In this document: positions 10,176 through 22,262 of the stretch, one piece after another
How positions within the stretch are numbered: position 1 is the first letter of the stretch
Layout of the letters: every line of letters begins with the position of its first letter
Made by a program: the position numbers and the translations under genes
The notes under the pieces: generated by a model
Told to the model about the DNA's origin: nothing
The model's input: the letters and a program-made list of their open reading frames with translations, nothing else
Databases searched by the model: none
Assembly: GCF_025698545.1 (NCBI RefSeq)
Contig: NC_068571.1
Coordinates: forward strand, 46,037,733-46,101,732
DNA length: 64,000 bases
DNA from: Gossypium raimondii
Lineage: Eukaryota > Streptophyta > Magnoliopsida > Malvales > Malvaceae
Direction: 5' to 3'

Positions 10176-11630
10176 TTACTCTAGGAAAGCTTTAAAAACT
10201 TCAGGTATTTCTTCTGCAGTCCAATTATTTAGAACACTCCCAGGTTCATAGGGACAGATGCCTGATGTATTTCCTTCTTCGAATTCTTCTTTGAATATGG
10301 CATTGATGTTTAAATTTCCCAACATTTCCTCCGTAATCTCCTTTCTTGGTGTCTTCCATCCAGAATACATGGTTCTCACTGATACGAAGGTTCTGGATAT
10401 GCGGGGGAAAGTCATAGGTTCCCAATTGACTTCTTCTCCATTCAAACGCGCCTTCCTTCTCTCTTATCTTTTCTCTAACTCTTTCCTTCTTTGCTTGGCA
10501 TTTGGTTTGAATCCTAAACCAAAGTGGTCTCGTTTATCTTTCATCATTGGTACCTCTATCCTTTCTTGAATGCATCTTCCAAGTCTTCTCCCACGTACGA
10601 GTTCTTTCCCAACAGTCAGTTGTAGTCCCATCCTCGTGGCTCTAGATAGGCTGGGCATTGGGATCTTATTCCCCTCAACAAAAAAGGTCACATTCACGAA
10701 TTCTAAAAATCGAAATAAACATTCGATTGCCTCATCATCCATTCCCAAATACGGTGCGTCACTGGTTACCGATGCAATGATGTCTTCCTCAACGCTTATC
10801 ATAACTAATCGGCTTTCTGTTACCAATTTCAACTTCTGGTGCAATGATGAAGGCACCGCTCCTGCTGAATGAATTCAAGGTCTTCCTAACAAGCAGTTAT
10901 ACGAAGGCTTGATATCCATCACTAGGAAATCCACCTCGTATACAATCGGGCCAATCAAAAGGGGTATTTTTATTCTTCCTATTACCCTCATTTCAGTACC
11001 ATCAAATGCTCTCACTATATTCTAGCATGATTTCATGTGAGAGCTATCCACCGGTAGCCTGTTCAAGGTGGATAAGGGTGAGACATTCAAGGCCGATCCA
11101 TTATTGATTAACACCCCTGGCAACGTGTATTCTCCGCAACGAGTGGTGATATGTAGGGCTTTGGTGGCTCATCTTCCTCCCGGTGGTATTTCATTATCAT
11201 TAAAGAAAATAAAATTGTCGGCTCTTATGTTGTTAACCAAGCGGTCAAACTTGTTCACCGAGATATCATTAACGACATAAGTTTCATTTAGTACTTTCAT
11301 CAATGCATTACGATGTGTCTCTGAACTCAGAAGCAACTCGAGCATTGAGATACGAGTCGGTTGCTTATGTAGCTGTTCCACCACGCTATACTCGATATGC
11401 TTTAAGAATTTTAGAAATTCTCTAGCATCATTTTCAGTTACCGGCTGATTAATATGCGATTCAATTCTGGCCGCTTTTGCTTCCCCTCGCTTAACTGCTA
11501 AAGCTTTTCCTTTCGCAGGTCCCACTCTTGCATTTGCCGGATCATAGCGTTTTCTGCTTCGTGTATAAAAGCCTACATTATCATCCTCTTTTGAAGTATT
11601 TATTGAGTTTTCTTCTCCTGGGATCGTCAC
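10176..11630 (-). pseudogene. Retroelement protease and linker region, broken
   Basis: The segment 11169-11630 precedes the aspartic protease. The protease core at about 10860-11170 is split by stops. At the expected active site the minus strand reads VLINNGSALNV, where the family has an Asp in the D-x-G-type triad; the GAT-to-AAT change would abolish catalysis. A stop follows shortly after SSHMKSC. Downstream, 10464-10856 (SDAPYLGMDDEAIEC, RATRMGLQLTVGKELV) and 10176-10445 (NWEPMTFPRISRTFVSVRTM) are linker sequence before RT, in different frames. The domain assignment rests on position plus the short motifs. Confidence 0.75.
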
Positions 11631-11710
11631 ATTGCAGTCGTAATTCCAAGGAACCCTTTTGCTATCCTTGTAGGGAAAGGATACAGGTTTTTAGATTATG
11701 ACCCTTGGCG

Positions 11711-14015
11711 CTATTTGTATTCCAGGTTCTGTGCTCCTTGGCCTTGAATAATCACTACTGGGTGATTAACCCTTTGGGTTTTCCTCGCTGATCCTTCCTC
11801 TGAAGCGTAAAATTCTCCCTCTTCTAGTCCTTTGACCTCTTCATAAAACTCCAACTCTTTATTATCCATCAAGTTTTGCACCATGGTTCTGAACTCGACA
11901 CATTTTTGGATATCGTGGCCCTTTTCAGCATGGAACTCAAAGTACTTTCTCGTTCCCTCGGGCTTTTCCGTTGAATCTTGTCTGATAAGGCCTTCTTCTA
12001 TCATTAGTCTCCAAACCCATTTTAACGGGGTTTTTATCTCGACTAAGTCATTTTTTATTCTCCTTCTTTTATTCTCGATTATCGCGTTAACCCCTTTATC
12101 AACATGATTGGGTAATAGATTCTCTGCTACGTTTGGTCCTGATGGGTCATCAAATTTTATGATCCCCATCTTAATAAATCTTTCAACCAACTTCTTGAAC
12201 GTAGTACAGTTTTCAATCGAATGCCCCGTTATTTCCGCATGATACTCGCATTGGGCATTCGTGTCGTACCACTTAGGATATGGAGGTTGCATGGGTTTTA
12301 GATAGGAGAGAGATACCACGTGTGCGTCATATAAGTTTTGGTACAGCTCTCTATACGTTATTAGGAAGGGTGTGAATTGGGGTCTTTCTTCATTTGGCCT
12401 TGGATTGGATTCCTGCCTTGAAGAACCTTGATGGTTAGTGGTTACTGCTCTTGCTTGTCCCACCGTGATTGGTTTAGAATAACCCTTGTTAAACACGCTT
12501 GCATTGTTTATCTCGTGTTCTTTCTTTCTTGGGGCTGACCTTCTAGCGCTCTCTCCCGCTTCTATCATGCCGCATCCTATGGCGTTCTCTATCATTTCTC
12601 CGGACATCACTATGTCTGAAAAACTTTTAGTGGCGCTGTCCAACATGTGATTGATAAATGGAGCCTTCAAAGTATTAATAAAAAGCATGGTTATCTCTTT
12701 CTCCAGGAGTGGTGGTTGGACTTGCGTTGCTAATTCTCTCCATCTTTGGGCATACTGTCTTAAGCTCTCACTAGGCTTCTTTTCCATGTTCTGCAATGCA
12801 ATTCGATCGGGTGCTATATCCATCACGTAGATGAATTGCTTCTTTTCCATGTTCTGCAATGCAATTCGATCGAGTGCTATATCCATCACGTAGAATAACC
12901 CTTGTTAAACACGCTTGCATTGTTTATCTCGTGTTCTTTCTTTCTTGGGGCTGACCTTCTGGCGCTCTCTCCCGGTTCTATCATGCCACATCCTATGGCA
13001 TTCTCTATCATTTCTCCGGACATCACTATGTCTGAAAAGCTTTTAGTGGCGCTGCCCAACATGTGATTGATAAATGGAGCCTTCAAAGTATTAATAAAAA
13101 GCATGGTTATCTCTTTCTCCAGGAGTGGTGGTTGGACTTGCGTTGCTAATTCTCTCCATCTTTGGGCATACTATCTTAAGCTCTCACTAGGCTTCTTTTC
13201 CATGTTCTGCAATGCAATTCGATCGGGTGTTATATCCATCACATAGATGTATTGCTTCATAAAAGCCTGTGCCAAATTCTTCCATGAGTGGATGTTGGCT
13301 CGGCTTAATTGGTTGTACCATCTTACCGCTGACCCGATCAAACTGTCCTGGAAGTAGTGAATCAACAATTGATCATTGTTGATGTATCCCGTCATCCTTC
13401 GACAGAGCATAGTGACATGTGCTTCAGGGCAGGTAGTCCCGTTATACTTCTCAAACTCTGGCATTTTAAATTTTGGAGGGAGCACCAAATCCGGTACCAA
13501 ACTCAAGTCTTTAGCGTCCATTCCTTGATTGTAATCAGCATTTTCCATAGCTTTAAACTTCTCCTCCAGCCACCTATACCGGTCTTCTAGCTGTTTTGGC
13601 AAGTCCGCTCTTGTCTTCTCTATTTCTGCTACATCATTGAGATTGGCCACCACGGGATTGGTGGGGTTGTCCCCGGGATTAAAACCCGAGCCTGTTGGAA
13701 AGTTCATCATTACCGGAGCACCGACCTTGTACTGGATCTAATGGTGACAGGTACCCTTTATGGGTACACTTCTGGTTGCGCCTGGATATTAGTTGGAGCG
13801 AAAGCTGGAGGATAAGTAGGGTCTTCGTGTTCATCCCCAGAATTGGCCTGAGGACTCTTCCCCATATCATGCCCCCCAGCTAGTAACTGCGTTAAATGAC
13901 TCAATAAATCTCTTTGGGATTCTTCCATGTTTTGCTGCATTTTAACTAATTTTTCTTGCATCTGATCTTGCATCTCCTTTTGTAACTGTTCCAATCTCTC
14001 TAATCTCTGTTCCAT
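11711..14015 (-). pseudogene. gag polyprotein, broken and internally duplicated
   Basis: Gag forms the virus-like particle that packages element RNA. The N terminus (13758-14015) is a coiled-coil-like segment rich in Gln, Glu and Met. After a frameshift, 13171-13710 carries the retrotransposon gag domain (PEFEKYNGTTCPEAHVTMLC, GSAVRWYNQLSRANIHSW). The rest, at 11711-12889, contains two short Cys/His segments (CEYHAEITGHSIENC and FHAEKGHDIQKC). A 416-bp tandem duplication (12478-13256) repeats part of the gag domain. Confidence 0.85.
12478..13256. repeat. 416-bp tandem duplication inside gag
   Basis: The sequence from 12478 recurs at an offset of 416 bp; for example, CCCTTGTTAAACACGCTTGC occurs at 12483 and 12899. 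Within the first copy a second, smaller duplication of about 56 bp repeats the stretch around 12788-12838 at 12844-12893. The copies differ by only a few bases, so the duplication is younger than most other damage in the element. Confidence 0.85.
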
Positions 14016-14578
14016 TGCTTTTGTTTTGTGACGCGTACCGTAGTGATATCTAATTGACAGATCTTTGTTGGTTTCCAGGGTAACTGTTATAATTTTAATT
14101 AATTAGGGCTCTTTTTTGAAATTTTAATGCATATGATAAAATGCAATACAGATGAATGGATGCAAAAAGAGGCATTGATTCTAATTCAATTTCATTTAGA
14201 AAAACTTGATTAGAAAACAAGTTTCTTCACGTAAAGTGGATTACATATACGGCTTCGCCTTTATACTCAAAGCCTTAACTTTCCTAAGGAGGCAAGCTAA
14301 CTCTCGACCTCGACTCGATTCTGATTCATACTTTAAACTCAATACATCAGCCTGAACTACTAAGGTTTGCAGATGATCAGCTTCCTCCCGAACCTGAGTT
14401 ACGACTTCACCCATAATGTAATCCCTATCTCTAATCTGACTTTGGAAATGATGGAACTGCTCTTGGTACTGTTCGTTATGCCTCTCAAGAAGTTCTACTT
14501 GCAATTCAGAGTTTTGCAATGCATCTTCGAGCTCTTTTATCTTTCCTCTTAATTCTTCAATCTTGCTTAAACTTGCTT

Positions 14579-17350
14579 TGTAATGGCCCAAATTTAAGGC
14601 TATCAGAACAGTGGTTTCGGGACCACAAATCCGATGAGGAAAATTTTATTTTTCTTATATTTTTATGGTCTACGATTTCACAAAATGATTTCGTGAAAAT
14701 TTCGTTTGAAAATTTCGACGTTTGGGCACTCAATTTAGTCAAAAGGACTAAATTGTAAAAAGTGCAAAAGTTGAGTTCTACATGTTAAAGGTGTCCAATT
14801 GTTATGAAACTTTAAATTGGAGGTACTTATATGGTAATTAGACCATTGGTTAAGTTGGTAGACAAAAATGGACATGGGATAACTGAAATAGAAAATTTTT
14901 AAGTTAGGGGCAATTTGGTAATCTAGTAATTAAAATGAATTAAAAGAGAAAAAGATGGCAAATTATGCTCATCTTCTTCATAGTGAACGAAATCAGCAAG
15001 GGGGCAAGCCATAGTTAGGGTTTTCAAGCTTCCAAGCTCCATAGTAAGTGATCCCAAGCCCCGTTTTTAATGTTCTTTATGTTTTTGAAATCCCGGTAGC
15101 TTAATTTAGCTTATTTTAGCAATAATTTAACCTAGGGTTTTTATTTGGAAAAATACCCATAGGTGAAAATTGTTTATTTTGATGTTTTATGATAGAATAT
15201 GAAGTTAGAAATTATGTTAAACAACTTTTGCTAGCTGATTTTAAGTGAAAACGAGTAAAACGACATAATCGGTAAAAATACCTAATGTTCTTAAGTACAT
15301 GTTAGAGTGGAAATTTGATGTTGCCATAGAAGGGAAAAATGTTCAGCATGTCATAAAACATAATAATAAGGGATGAAGTTTAATTTCCGAGCCTTGGGGC
15401 AAAAATGTAATTATGTAAAAGTTTAGGGGCAAATTCGTAATTTTGAAAAAGTTAGAGTCGAGGGCTGTTTTGATGAATGTGAGTATTAAATAAGTTAAAT
15501 TTTCTATTTTAGATCAAGAAGAACGAAACTCGAGGTTAGACAAAGGGAATAATAAAGTTGAAGACTAAGTTGGTGAATTGGACTATATTTGATACCGAGG
15601 TAAGTTTACGGTAAATAAATACAATCTTTTAATAATTATTATTAATGTTGTTATTTTCCAGCAATTATATATTTATTTCATGAATTTATTTGATGATGAC
15701 CCAAGCATGAAATGGTAGAGAATAAAATTTAAAAAGTCTCGTTGATACATAAGGATAGTATTGGATACAAATGTCATGACATTTGGGTAAAGAGATCCCA
15801 TGTAAGACCATGTCTGGGACATGGCATTGGCATCCTTGAGATCATGAGAGGTCCCATGTAAGACCATGTCTGGGACATGGCGTTGGCACCGAGATGAGAG
15901 GTCCCATGTAAGACCATGTCTGGGACATGCCGTTGGCACCGAGATGAGAGGTCTCCTATAAGACCATGTCTGGGACATGGCATGGGCACCGAGATGAGAA
16001 CATCCCATGTAAGACCATGTCTGGGACATGGCTTTGGCATGTTATTATCAGAAGAGACCCGAGTATCCTTATTGTTCCAATGTAGCTCAACGGGCTAATA
16101 AGTGAATCCTACTCATGAAAGTTCAATTTAAAGCATAAATGGCAAGCTCAGGTAAGTTATAAGAGTTAAGAACTTATTATACTATCAATTGATGTTCAAC
16201 GATGCAGCAAGAGATGAGTAAGTTATGCACACAAGTATTCTAAGTAAATAAGCAAGAGAACTAGAATGAGATTAACTAAAGAGTAAACTAGAGATATAGT
16301 CACTTGAGTTTAATTATTTGTGTTTAATGTTGTTATTTATTTGCTAGTAAACTTACTAAGCTTTATGCTTACGTCTTTTATTTCTCTTTCTCGTATAGTA
16401 TTGCAAGGTTACTTCAAGGATCTTAAAGAAGTCGGAGGTCTTCCACACTATCAACCACAGCAACTCGGTATTTTTATGTTGAACCATGTTGAGTATGGAA
16501 TGTATAGGGATTTAGTTATTTTAAAATGTTTGTATTTATGATCTTGCTAAAGAATGATGTGTAAGTATTTGATGATGAATGGTTGCTAAAATGGTTAAGT
16601 ATGGAAGTGTTTGTTGTTATAAGAGTCTAAGTGATAAACCATGCATGGAAATCATAAAAGGGTAAAATTTTGCAAAGAAACAGAATTCAGACAGCACCAG
16701 TGACGTGATTTTGAAAAATCACCTAGGATAGTATAAAATGAATTAAAGAGTGAATGGTATATGGATTTAAATCTTGTTGAGTCTATTTTCACATAAAAAT
16801 AACGGTGTAGCAAAAGGAATTTTATATTTTAAGATATGTGAATTTTAGTGAGATAGGGTCAGAATAGTTTTTAGTGACCCCTTTTTTTAGTTTAGAAAAT
16901 CATTAAAAATTGTACAAAAATATTTATGAGTTTTAGTTTATATGTATAGATTCCTTATTGAGTCTATTTTCTGTAGAAGCAAGCGGTAGCACTATATGAA
17001 AATCCCACAATGAGAAATTTTATTTTTAGTGATAAGAGGTCAGGGCAGTCGATTGATGAAACAGGGGATAATTTAACTAATAAACTGTACTAATTTGCTA
17101 AACCAAAAATCCTAAAAATTTTATGGTAGGAAGATATATGAGTCTAGTTTCAGGGAAAATTTACAGAGTTAAATTTCAAGTTCCGTAGCTCGAGTTATAA
17201 TTAATTTAGTAACTGCTGCGCGATTGGATAGATTGCTGTAAATAGTGAAATTAATTTTTAAAACAAGTTTTTATGCTTCGAGTTAGTAAGATAAGATAAG
17301 TAATGCCTCGTGCTCGACTCCGGCAACGGTCTCGGGTAAGGGGTGTTACA
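14579..17350 (-). mobile_element. 2.77-kb solo LTR-like element with TSD TGCTT, copy 2
   Basis: The element runs from TGTAATGG (14579) to GTGTTACA (17350) and is flanked by the perfect 5-bp duplication TGCTT (14574-14578 and 17351-17355). TG...CA ends with a 5-bp TSD identify an LTR-retrotransposon product. There is no coding capacity and no internal second LTR, so a solo LTR is the simplest reading. It interrupts the coiled-coil part of ORF1. Read from the right it starts TGTAACACCCC, like sister copy 3. Confidence 0.85.
15783..16040. repeat. Tandem repeats of about 60 bp in LTR copy 2
   Basis: Five copies of ATGTAAGACCATGTCTGGGA (one reads TATAAGACC) recur with the shared tail CATGGC...GCACCGAGATGAGA; spacing is 59-62 bp. 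CCATGTC/GACATGG makes each unit partly palindromic. Long ORFs on both strands arise from this periodicity and are not genes. Confidence 0.88.
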
Positions 17351-19138
17351 TGCTTTCAACTCGATCATAGAGTTACGACTACGGTGCAGGTAAAGTGACT
17401 TTTCTAAATCTACTACCCGAGCTTTTAACCTTACTTCTTTATTCCGGCATTCTAGCAAACTTTCCTCAAAAGCTCTCTCTCGAGCTTGGGCGTCCTGGAA
17501 TTTCCTTTCCCACTGATCAGCTTTGGTCTTTTCTTCCTTGATCTCATGTCGCCATTACTCCGATGTTTTACCCAAACCCGCAGTCCTTATTGACAAACGC
17601 AGCTTCTTATAATCCGCTTTTAGATTATTTAGATCACTTTTTGCCTTGTTCTTCCCCTTCCTTAATTTTTTAGCTTCCAATTTGTGGATATCAACATCTA
17701 ATCCCAAACGCATATTTTCCTTTTCTAGTTATTCTATCTTCTTTCCCAACTCCGAACTTCTTTTTTCAAAGTCTTATCTCTAATTCTGACGGAATTACTT
17801 GTAGATGCTCCTCCATTGGTCGAACATCTTCTTGGCTTGACACGGGGATATTATCGTTGATCCTCCTTACCCGTCACCAACTATATTCGGGAGTTGTCAT
17901 TGAACTTACAGCAAGTATATTCATTCTACGGGTCTGGTTCCAAGCGTTCGATATTTCACGAACCTTCTTTTTGTAATTATTTCCCCTATATGAAAATTCA
18001 CACTGCGCCAACCCTTGCGTTACCGGTATGAACTGTCTAGATCAGTACTGTCTCAAGACTAACAAAGGCGCATATCTAATGGCTCCCCAAATTTTGAGCA
18101 AAGGAACCCAATCAAATTTTCTTCATCGGTATAAAATCTTATTAGGGATCATCCATGGGGCTCTCCACTCGACATCTTCCTCTTGAAGATTTTGGAGAAT
18201 CAACATCCATTTCTCCTTCGTGATATCATCTCGTCTTGGTGTAGCCACTAATTCCTTTAATGGGAAGTAGTTTTCTGAGAAGACACGATAGGATACCTTT
18301 TCCACCTTCTAAAAGTGACTATAGAACCATACCAATAACAGTTGCGCGCATCTGATGAACCTTCCCTTTCCCGCTCTTCGACACGCATTTAGAGATCTAA
18401 AGGTTTCAGCCAAAATAGCTGGGACCGGTGTGACCCTTTTGTCGAGCCAATCAAACAAATATGCAACTGCTTCATCCACATGCCCTAACGCTTTGGGGAA
18501 GACGACTAACCCATAAATGCTTAAGGCGAAAATATCAACCCTTTTTCTCACATCCGGGTGTGCCAGGATCAGATCCCGTCGATTTTTCCAAGGTATGTAT
18601 TTGTCGTCTCCCTTTTGCTTAATTCGAGCTGCGACCCATTGCTCGCTCATTCCGGTAATATTCATTAATTTCTCAAGAATGTTGGGACATAAGCCGCTCT
18701 CGCGTATGCTTTGTCGACTTGGATCCTCAGATACCGTAGCAAAGTTGTATATTCTTCTATTGTGGGTACCAAATCTACCTTCCCAAACGTGAAACAACTG
18801 TAGGCTGGATTCCAGTATTGCGTGAGGGCTCGAAATAAGCGCTTGTTTACTTTTACATCAAGCAAATAAGGCAAGTCACCGTAATTACTGTAAAAGAGCT
18901 GCTTGATCTTGTCACTCCACTGATCCCATATCTCTTTTAATTCTTGTAAACTATTCTGGGCCACTCTAATGCGAGTGAAATCCCATAATTCTGACATGTA
19001 TCCTTCCATGAGGCTATCACCCTTTTCTTGCTGAACTTTTTCAGACCAAACTTGGGCAGCCGCATTATCTTCCACTTTACTAAGAAACTCTCTTTCCATG
19101 TTGAGTTCTCTATTTAGATACCGAACGTGAACCAACAC

Positions 19139-19728
19139 CTCTTTGAAATGAGAATGTCATGCAACAAAAAAAAACACCAAAACAAAATAAAACAGGTTAG
19201 TACATATCAAAAGTAAGCAATAAAGAGAGCACATATTCGGGTGACCACTAAGGGTTTTGCGTAGTTTTACCTAGGGTAGGTTCCTAAGGTTCACTATATG
19301 TGGTTTGGTTCTAAAGTAAAGGTACCCGAACCAGCAGATTCCTCGATTCTCACCCATTATAGGCTCATATAGACCGAGTTCGATTCAGGGGAATACATTT
19401 CCCTATGGCTGCACGGAGATGAAAATCTCACGAAGACATAGGTACGGATGTATCCCGAAAGTGGTCCACTATCCTGCACGGAGGTGAAAACCTCACGAAA
19501 GAGTAGCTTCTCACTCCCACTTAAAAGGGTGTGACTAACGGTCATGTAATGCAATGTGTGGAGATATAACAAAACTTAAACCAACACAGCAATTATAAAC
19601 CACAATGATGAAAATTGTAATAAAGACCGATGAAATACAATGAAAGGATCATACATTTAAACCAAGTTTTCAATTTTCGACAAAAAGACAAAAAGTAATC
19701 AACACGTGGCTTGACTCTCTTATTTTGG
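19139..19728 (-). other. 5' untranslated leader of the Tat/Ogre-type element
   Basis: Sequence between the PBS and the ORF1 start, no long frame. It includes two copies of GAGGTGAAAACCTCACGAA-like sequence (19410-19435 and 19480-19505), which may fold in the genomic RNA. Confidence 0.45.
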
Positions 19729-19747
19729 GTCCCCAGCGGAGTCGCCA
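19729..19747 (-). other. Primer-binding site
   Basis: On the minus strand TGGCGACTCCGCTGGGGAC starts three bases inside the 5' LTR border. TGG complements the CCA end of a tRNA. I cannot assign the tRNA with confidence. The site fixes 19751-22262 as the 5' LTR and the minus strand as sense. Confidence 0.7.
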
Positions 19748-19750
19748 AGC

Positions 19751-22262
19751 TGTTGACACCATTTTTTGATAAAACGGGGTCGACTTGGATTTTGAAAATG
19801 AAAACGAAAAAAATGGGAGTCGCCACCAATCTTTTTTGATGAGGTGTGATCAGGTCATCTCGTAAAAGTGGTTGTTTTTAATAAACAATTTAATTTTATT
19901 AAAACAACGAGTTTGGTCCACGAAATTCAAAAAAATGAGTTCGAGAGTCGGTTACGTACGATGAAGGATTAGCACCCTCGTAACGCCCAAAATTGGTACC
20001 TAGTTGATTAGTTAATGTCTTAATGTCGAAAATTTAAAACTTTGAAGAATTTTAAAAATACGATCCTTGTATTAAAATGTTGAAAATTTTCAGGAAAATG
20101 GGCATTTTCACGTTAATCGAGAAAGAGAATCATATCCAGTAAGTTAGGACACAGTGTCTCGAATTCCCGATATGCGAATGAATGCTAAAAATTTACTTGC
20201 TTAGAAGATATTTAGCTATCCCGGATTAAAAAAAGGGTTCAGGCCCAGTAAGTTAGGACTTGATCTTTTCTTAATTTCCGAGATCATCTCAAGCTTAAGT
20301 TTGAGAAAAGACTCGTATATTTAGATTCATCGTGAAAATCAAAACCCAGTAAGTTAGGGTACGATCTTCTCGGATCTAAACATACGAAATGTCATTTATT
20401 TAAACCAATTTTGATATATCGAGTAAAATGAAACACGAGGTCGTAATAAAAGAATGCGAAAATAAATTACATTGTTGATATGCATAGCAAAACAATAATG
20501 AATACGATATCGTAAAGATAATACGATAGTGTAAAATGAGATAAATAAAAGAACAAAACAATAACATACAAGAATACAAGCATATAAATAAAGCTAAAAC
20601 AATTCTTTCAAGATAATAATGAAAATGTAAATAAGTAGATAAATAAATAAGACGGATAAAATTATAAAATGTAAAAGATATATGTATGTACATATATAAT
20701 AAAATATATATGTATTTATATTCATGTAAATTAAAAAGTGTATATTGATATATATATAGATACATATATAAGTTTAAAAAATGGTACGTATATATACATA
20801 TATATGTATATGAATTAAAATATATAGATATATATACGTATGTATATGTATGTACGAAATGTGAAACATAAAAGTATATATTTATAATAAAAATGTAAGT
20901 ATATGTATTATAAAATGTATATGTATATACGTAATAAAACTTGAGTCAAAAGATGCTCATGAATGCATGGCAATAATAATATTAATAATACAATATTGAT
21001 AATAATAATAATAGCAATAATAATATCAAATTATTAATTTTAATAATAAAATAACCAAAATATAAACAGAGGGCTAAATTGAATTTTAAAAAAATAAAAT
21101 TTGGGGTCAAGTCGCAAATAAATTAAAGGAGAAGGACCACGTTGAACGCGCGAACAACAAGGAGGGACCAAATGGGAAATAATCTCATCCCTCCAAAACG
21201 CACAACTTCAATGGGGACCAAATCGAAATAAAAGAAAAATAATATGGTCAAAATTGCAAACAAAAATAAATTGCATTAAAAGGATAGAAAATGCGGAAGG
21301 ACCAAAGTGGGAAATATTCCAAAAGTAAAAAATGCACGGATCCTGTGGCGGGTCGGGTCGCGCATGCGGGTTATGGGTAAAACGACGCCGTTTTGGGAGT
21401 TTAAGGCCAGCCTCAAAACGACGTCATTTTGATGGCCTATATAAGTAAAAATTTAAAGAAAAAAAACATTTTTTCTTTCTTTGTTCATAAAAAAAACTGA
21501 TGCCCCTCCCCTTTTCTCACATAATATCTGGCCTTTGGTCTCCAGCAAACTTCTGCCGTAGCACCGCCACGTGCGGCGGCCGGTGGCTCAAAATCGGATC
21601 TTTTTGGTCCCTTTTTGGAGCCGAATGTCTCTAGGACACGGATCCAAGGCCAAATCTTGAAAAAATGAGTCCAAGACCCGAAGAACGAGGGGAAACCGCT
21701 CGTCTTCTCTTCCTCTGGCGCGGCACAGGTAAGGTTCCTTTTCCCTTCCTTTTTTTGTTTTTTCTTTTATTTTTTGTTTTCGTGTATATATATATAAACA
21801 AAAATAATAGGAGATCGAAATCAAAAAATACAAAAAAGGTATTCACCTTAAGACTAGTTTTCTATTTTTATTCTCTGAAAATCTTCCTCAAAAAAAAAAA
21901 AACAAGGTTGATATCTAGGCTTTTTATAGTCGATTTACATACTTTAGTTTTTATTATATTTTTTTCTCTGCTTTCTGCTATTGCGTGTTTCTTTTTGTTT
22001 GGCAGGTGGAGTAGGTGAGGAGGCCATGCGGTGGCAGAGTTGGTGGCCGCTAGAGACGGTGACAGTGCAAGTGGGCGAAGACCCTAGGTGCGGCGCACCT
22101 AGGGTTAGGTGGTCTTGATTTTCCCCCTTTTTTTGAAAATGGGCTAGGGTTTTGTATTGGGTCTGTTTATAATTGGGTTTGTTTTATTTTGTTGGGTTAT
22201 TTGGGTTTGTAATGGATTTTGGGTATTGGGCCATTTGGGCCCGGGCAAAATTAGGTTGTACA
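19751..22262 (-). mobile_element. 5' LTR of the Tat/Ogre-type element, complete
   Basis: 2512 bp, from TGTTGACACC to TTGTACA on the plus strand. The middle (20400-21080) is AT-rich with many TATA-like words, the probable zone of the sense promoter. The part furthest from the genes contains the antisense-oriented module described at 21379-21445 and a candidate intron at 21729-22005. The plus-strand phrase CCCAGTAAGTTAGG(A/G) recurs about four times between 20135 and 20355. Confidence 0.92.
21379..21445 (+). promoter_or_regulatory. Promoter-like module in right LTR, pointing outwards
   Basis: AAAACGACGCCGTTTT (21379-21394) and AAAACGACGTCATTTT (21415-21430) precede the TATA box CTATATAAG (21437-21445). 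About 280 bp downstream is a CAG|GTAAGG donor with a GGCAG acceptor at 22005. Transcription from here would leave the element into 22263 and beyond. Activity is inferred from motif order and conservation. Confidence 0.5.

Larger units (their letters stand above)
14241..19138 (-). pseudogene. Extra ORF1 upstream of gag, split by an LTR insertion
   Basis: On the minus strand the protein begins at 19138 (MLVHVRYLNRELNMEREF). The stretch SDKIKQLFYSNYGDLPYLL, WNPAYSCFTFGKVDLVPTIE, MNITGMSEQWVAARIKQKGD and ALSIYGLVVFPKALGHVDEA follows, with frame breaks near 18665-18800 and 18305. This resembles the DUF7745-type protein seen in many cotton annotations (from memory, no search). The C-terminal part is coiled-coil-like (17258-17458 and 14241-14591) and is cut at 14578/17351 by a 2.77-kb LTR insertion. 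Ogre-type elements are known to carry an additional ORF between the 5' LTR and gag; its function is unknown. Confidence 0.75.
1..22262 (-). mobile_element. Tat/Ogre-type Ty3/gypsy LTR retrotransposon, left end cut by window
   Basis: Two matching LTRs (left partial 1-1178, right complete 19751-22262) bracket broken genes that all run on the minus strand: ORF1, gag, protease, RT, RNase H, a second RNase H and integrase. The left LTR aligns to the right one at an offset of about 21090, so roughly 1.34 kb of it lies before position 1. The complete element would be about 23.6 kb, of which about 5.5 kb is two nested LTR-like insertions. An additional ORF upstream of gag, two RNase H domains, great length and a tandem array next to the 3' LTR are known hallmarks of the Tat/Ogre lineage. 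Stops and frameshifts in every gene show that it is inactive. The TSD cannot be tested because the left end is missing. Confidence 0.9.

Noticed and set aside
15673-16098. Open frames on both strands with repeats such as CPRHGLTWD
   Set aside because: They follow the roughly 60-bp tandem repeats in an LTR and have no independent support.
21588-22018. Frames of 70-117 codons inside the LTR, also present near 481-708
   Set aside because: They cover the LTR leader and candidate intron, are Phe-rich and low in complexity, and are not conserved as protein between LTRs.
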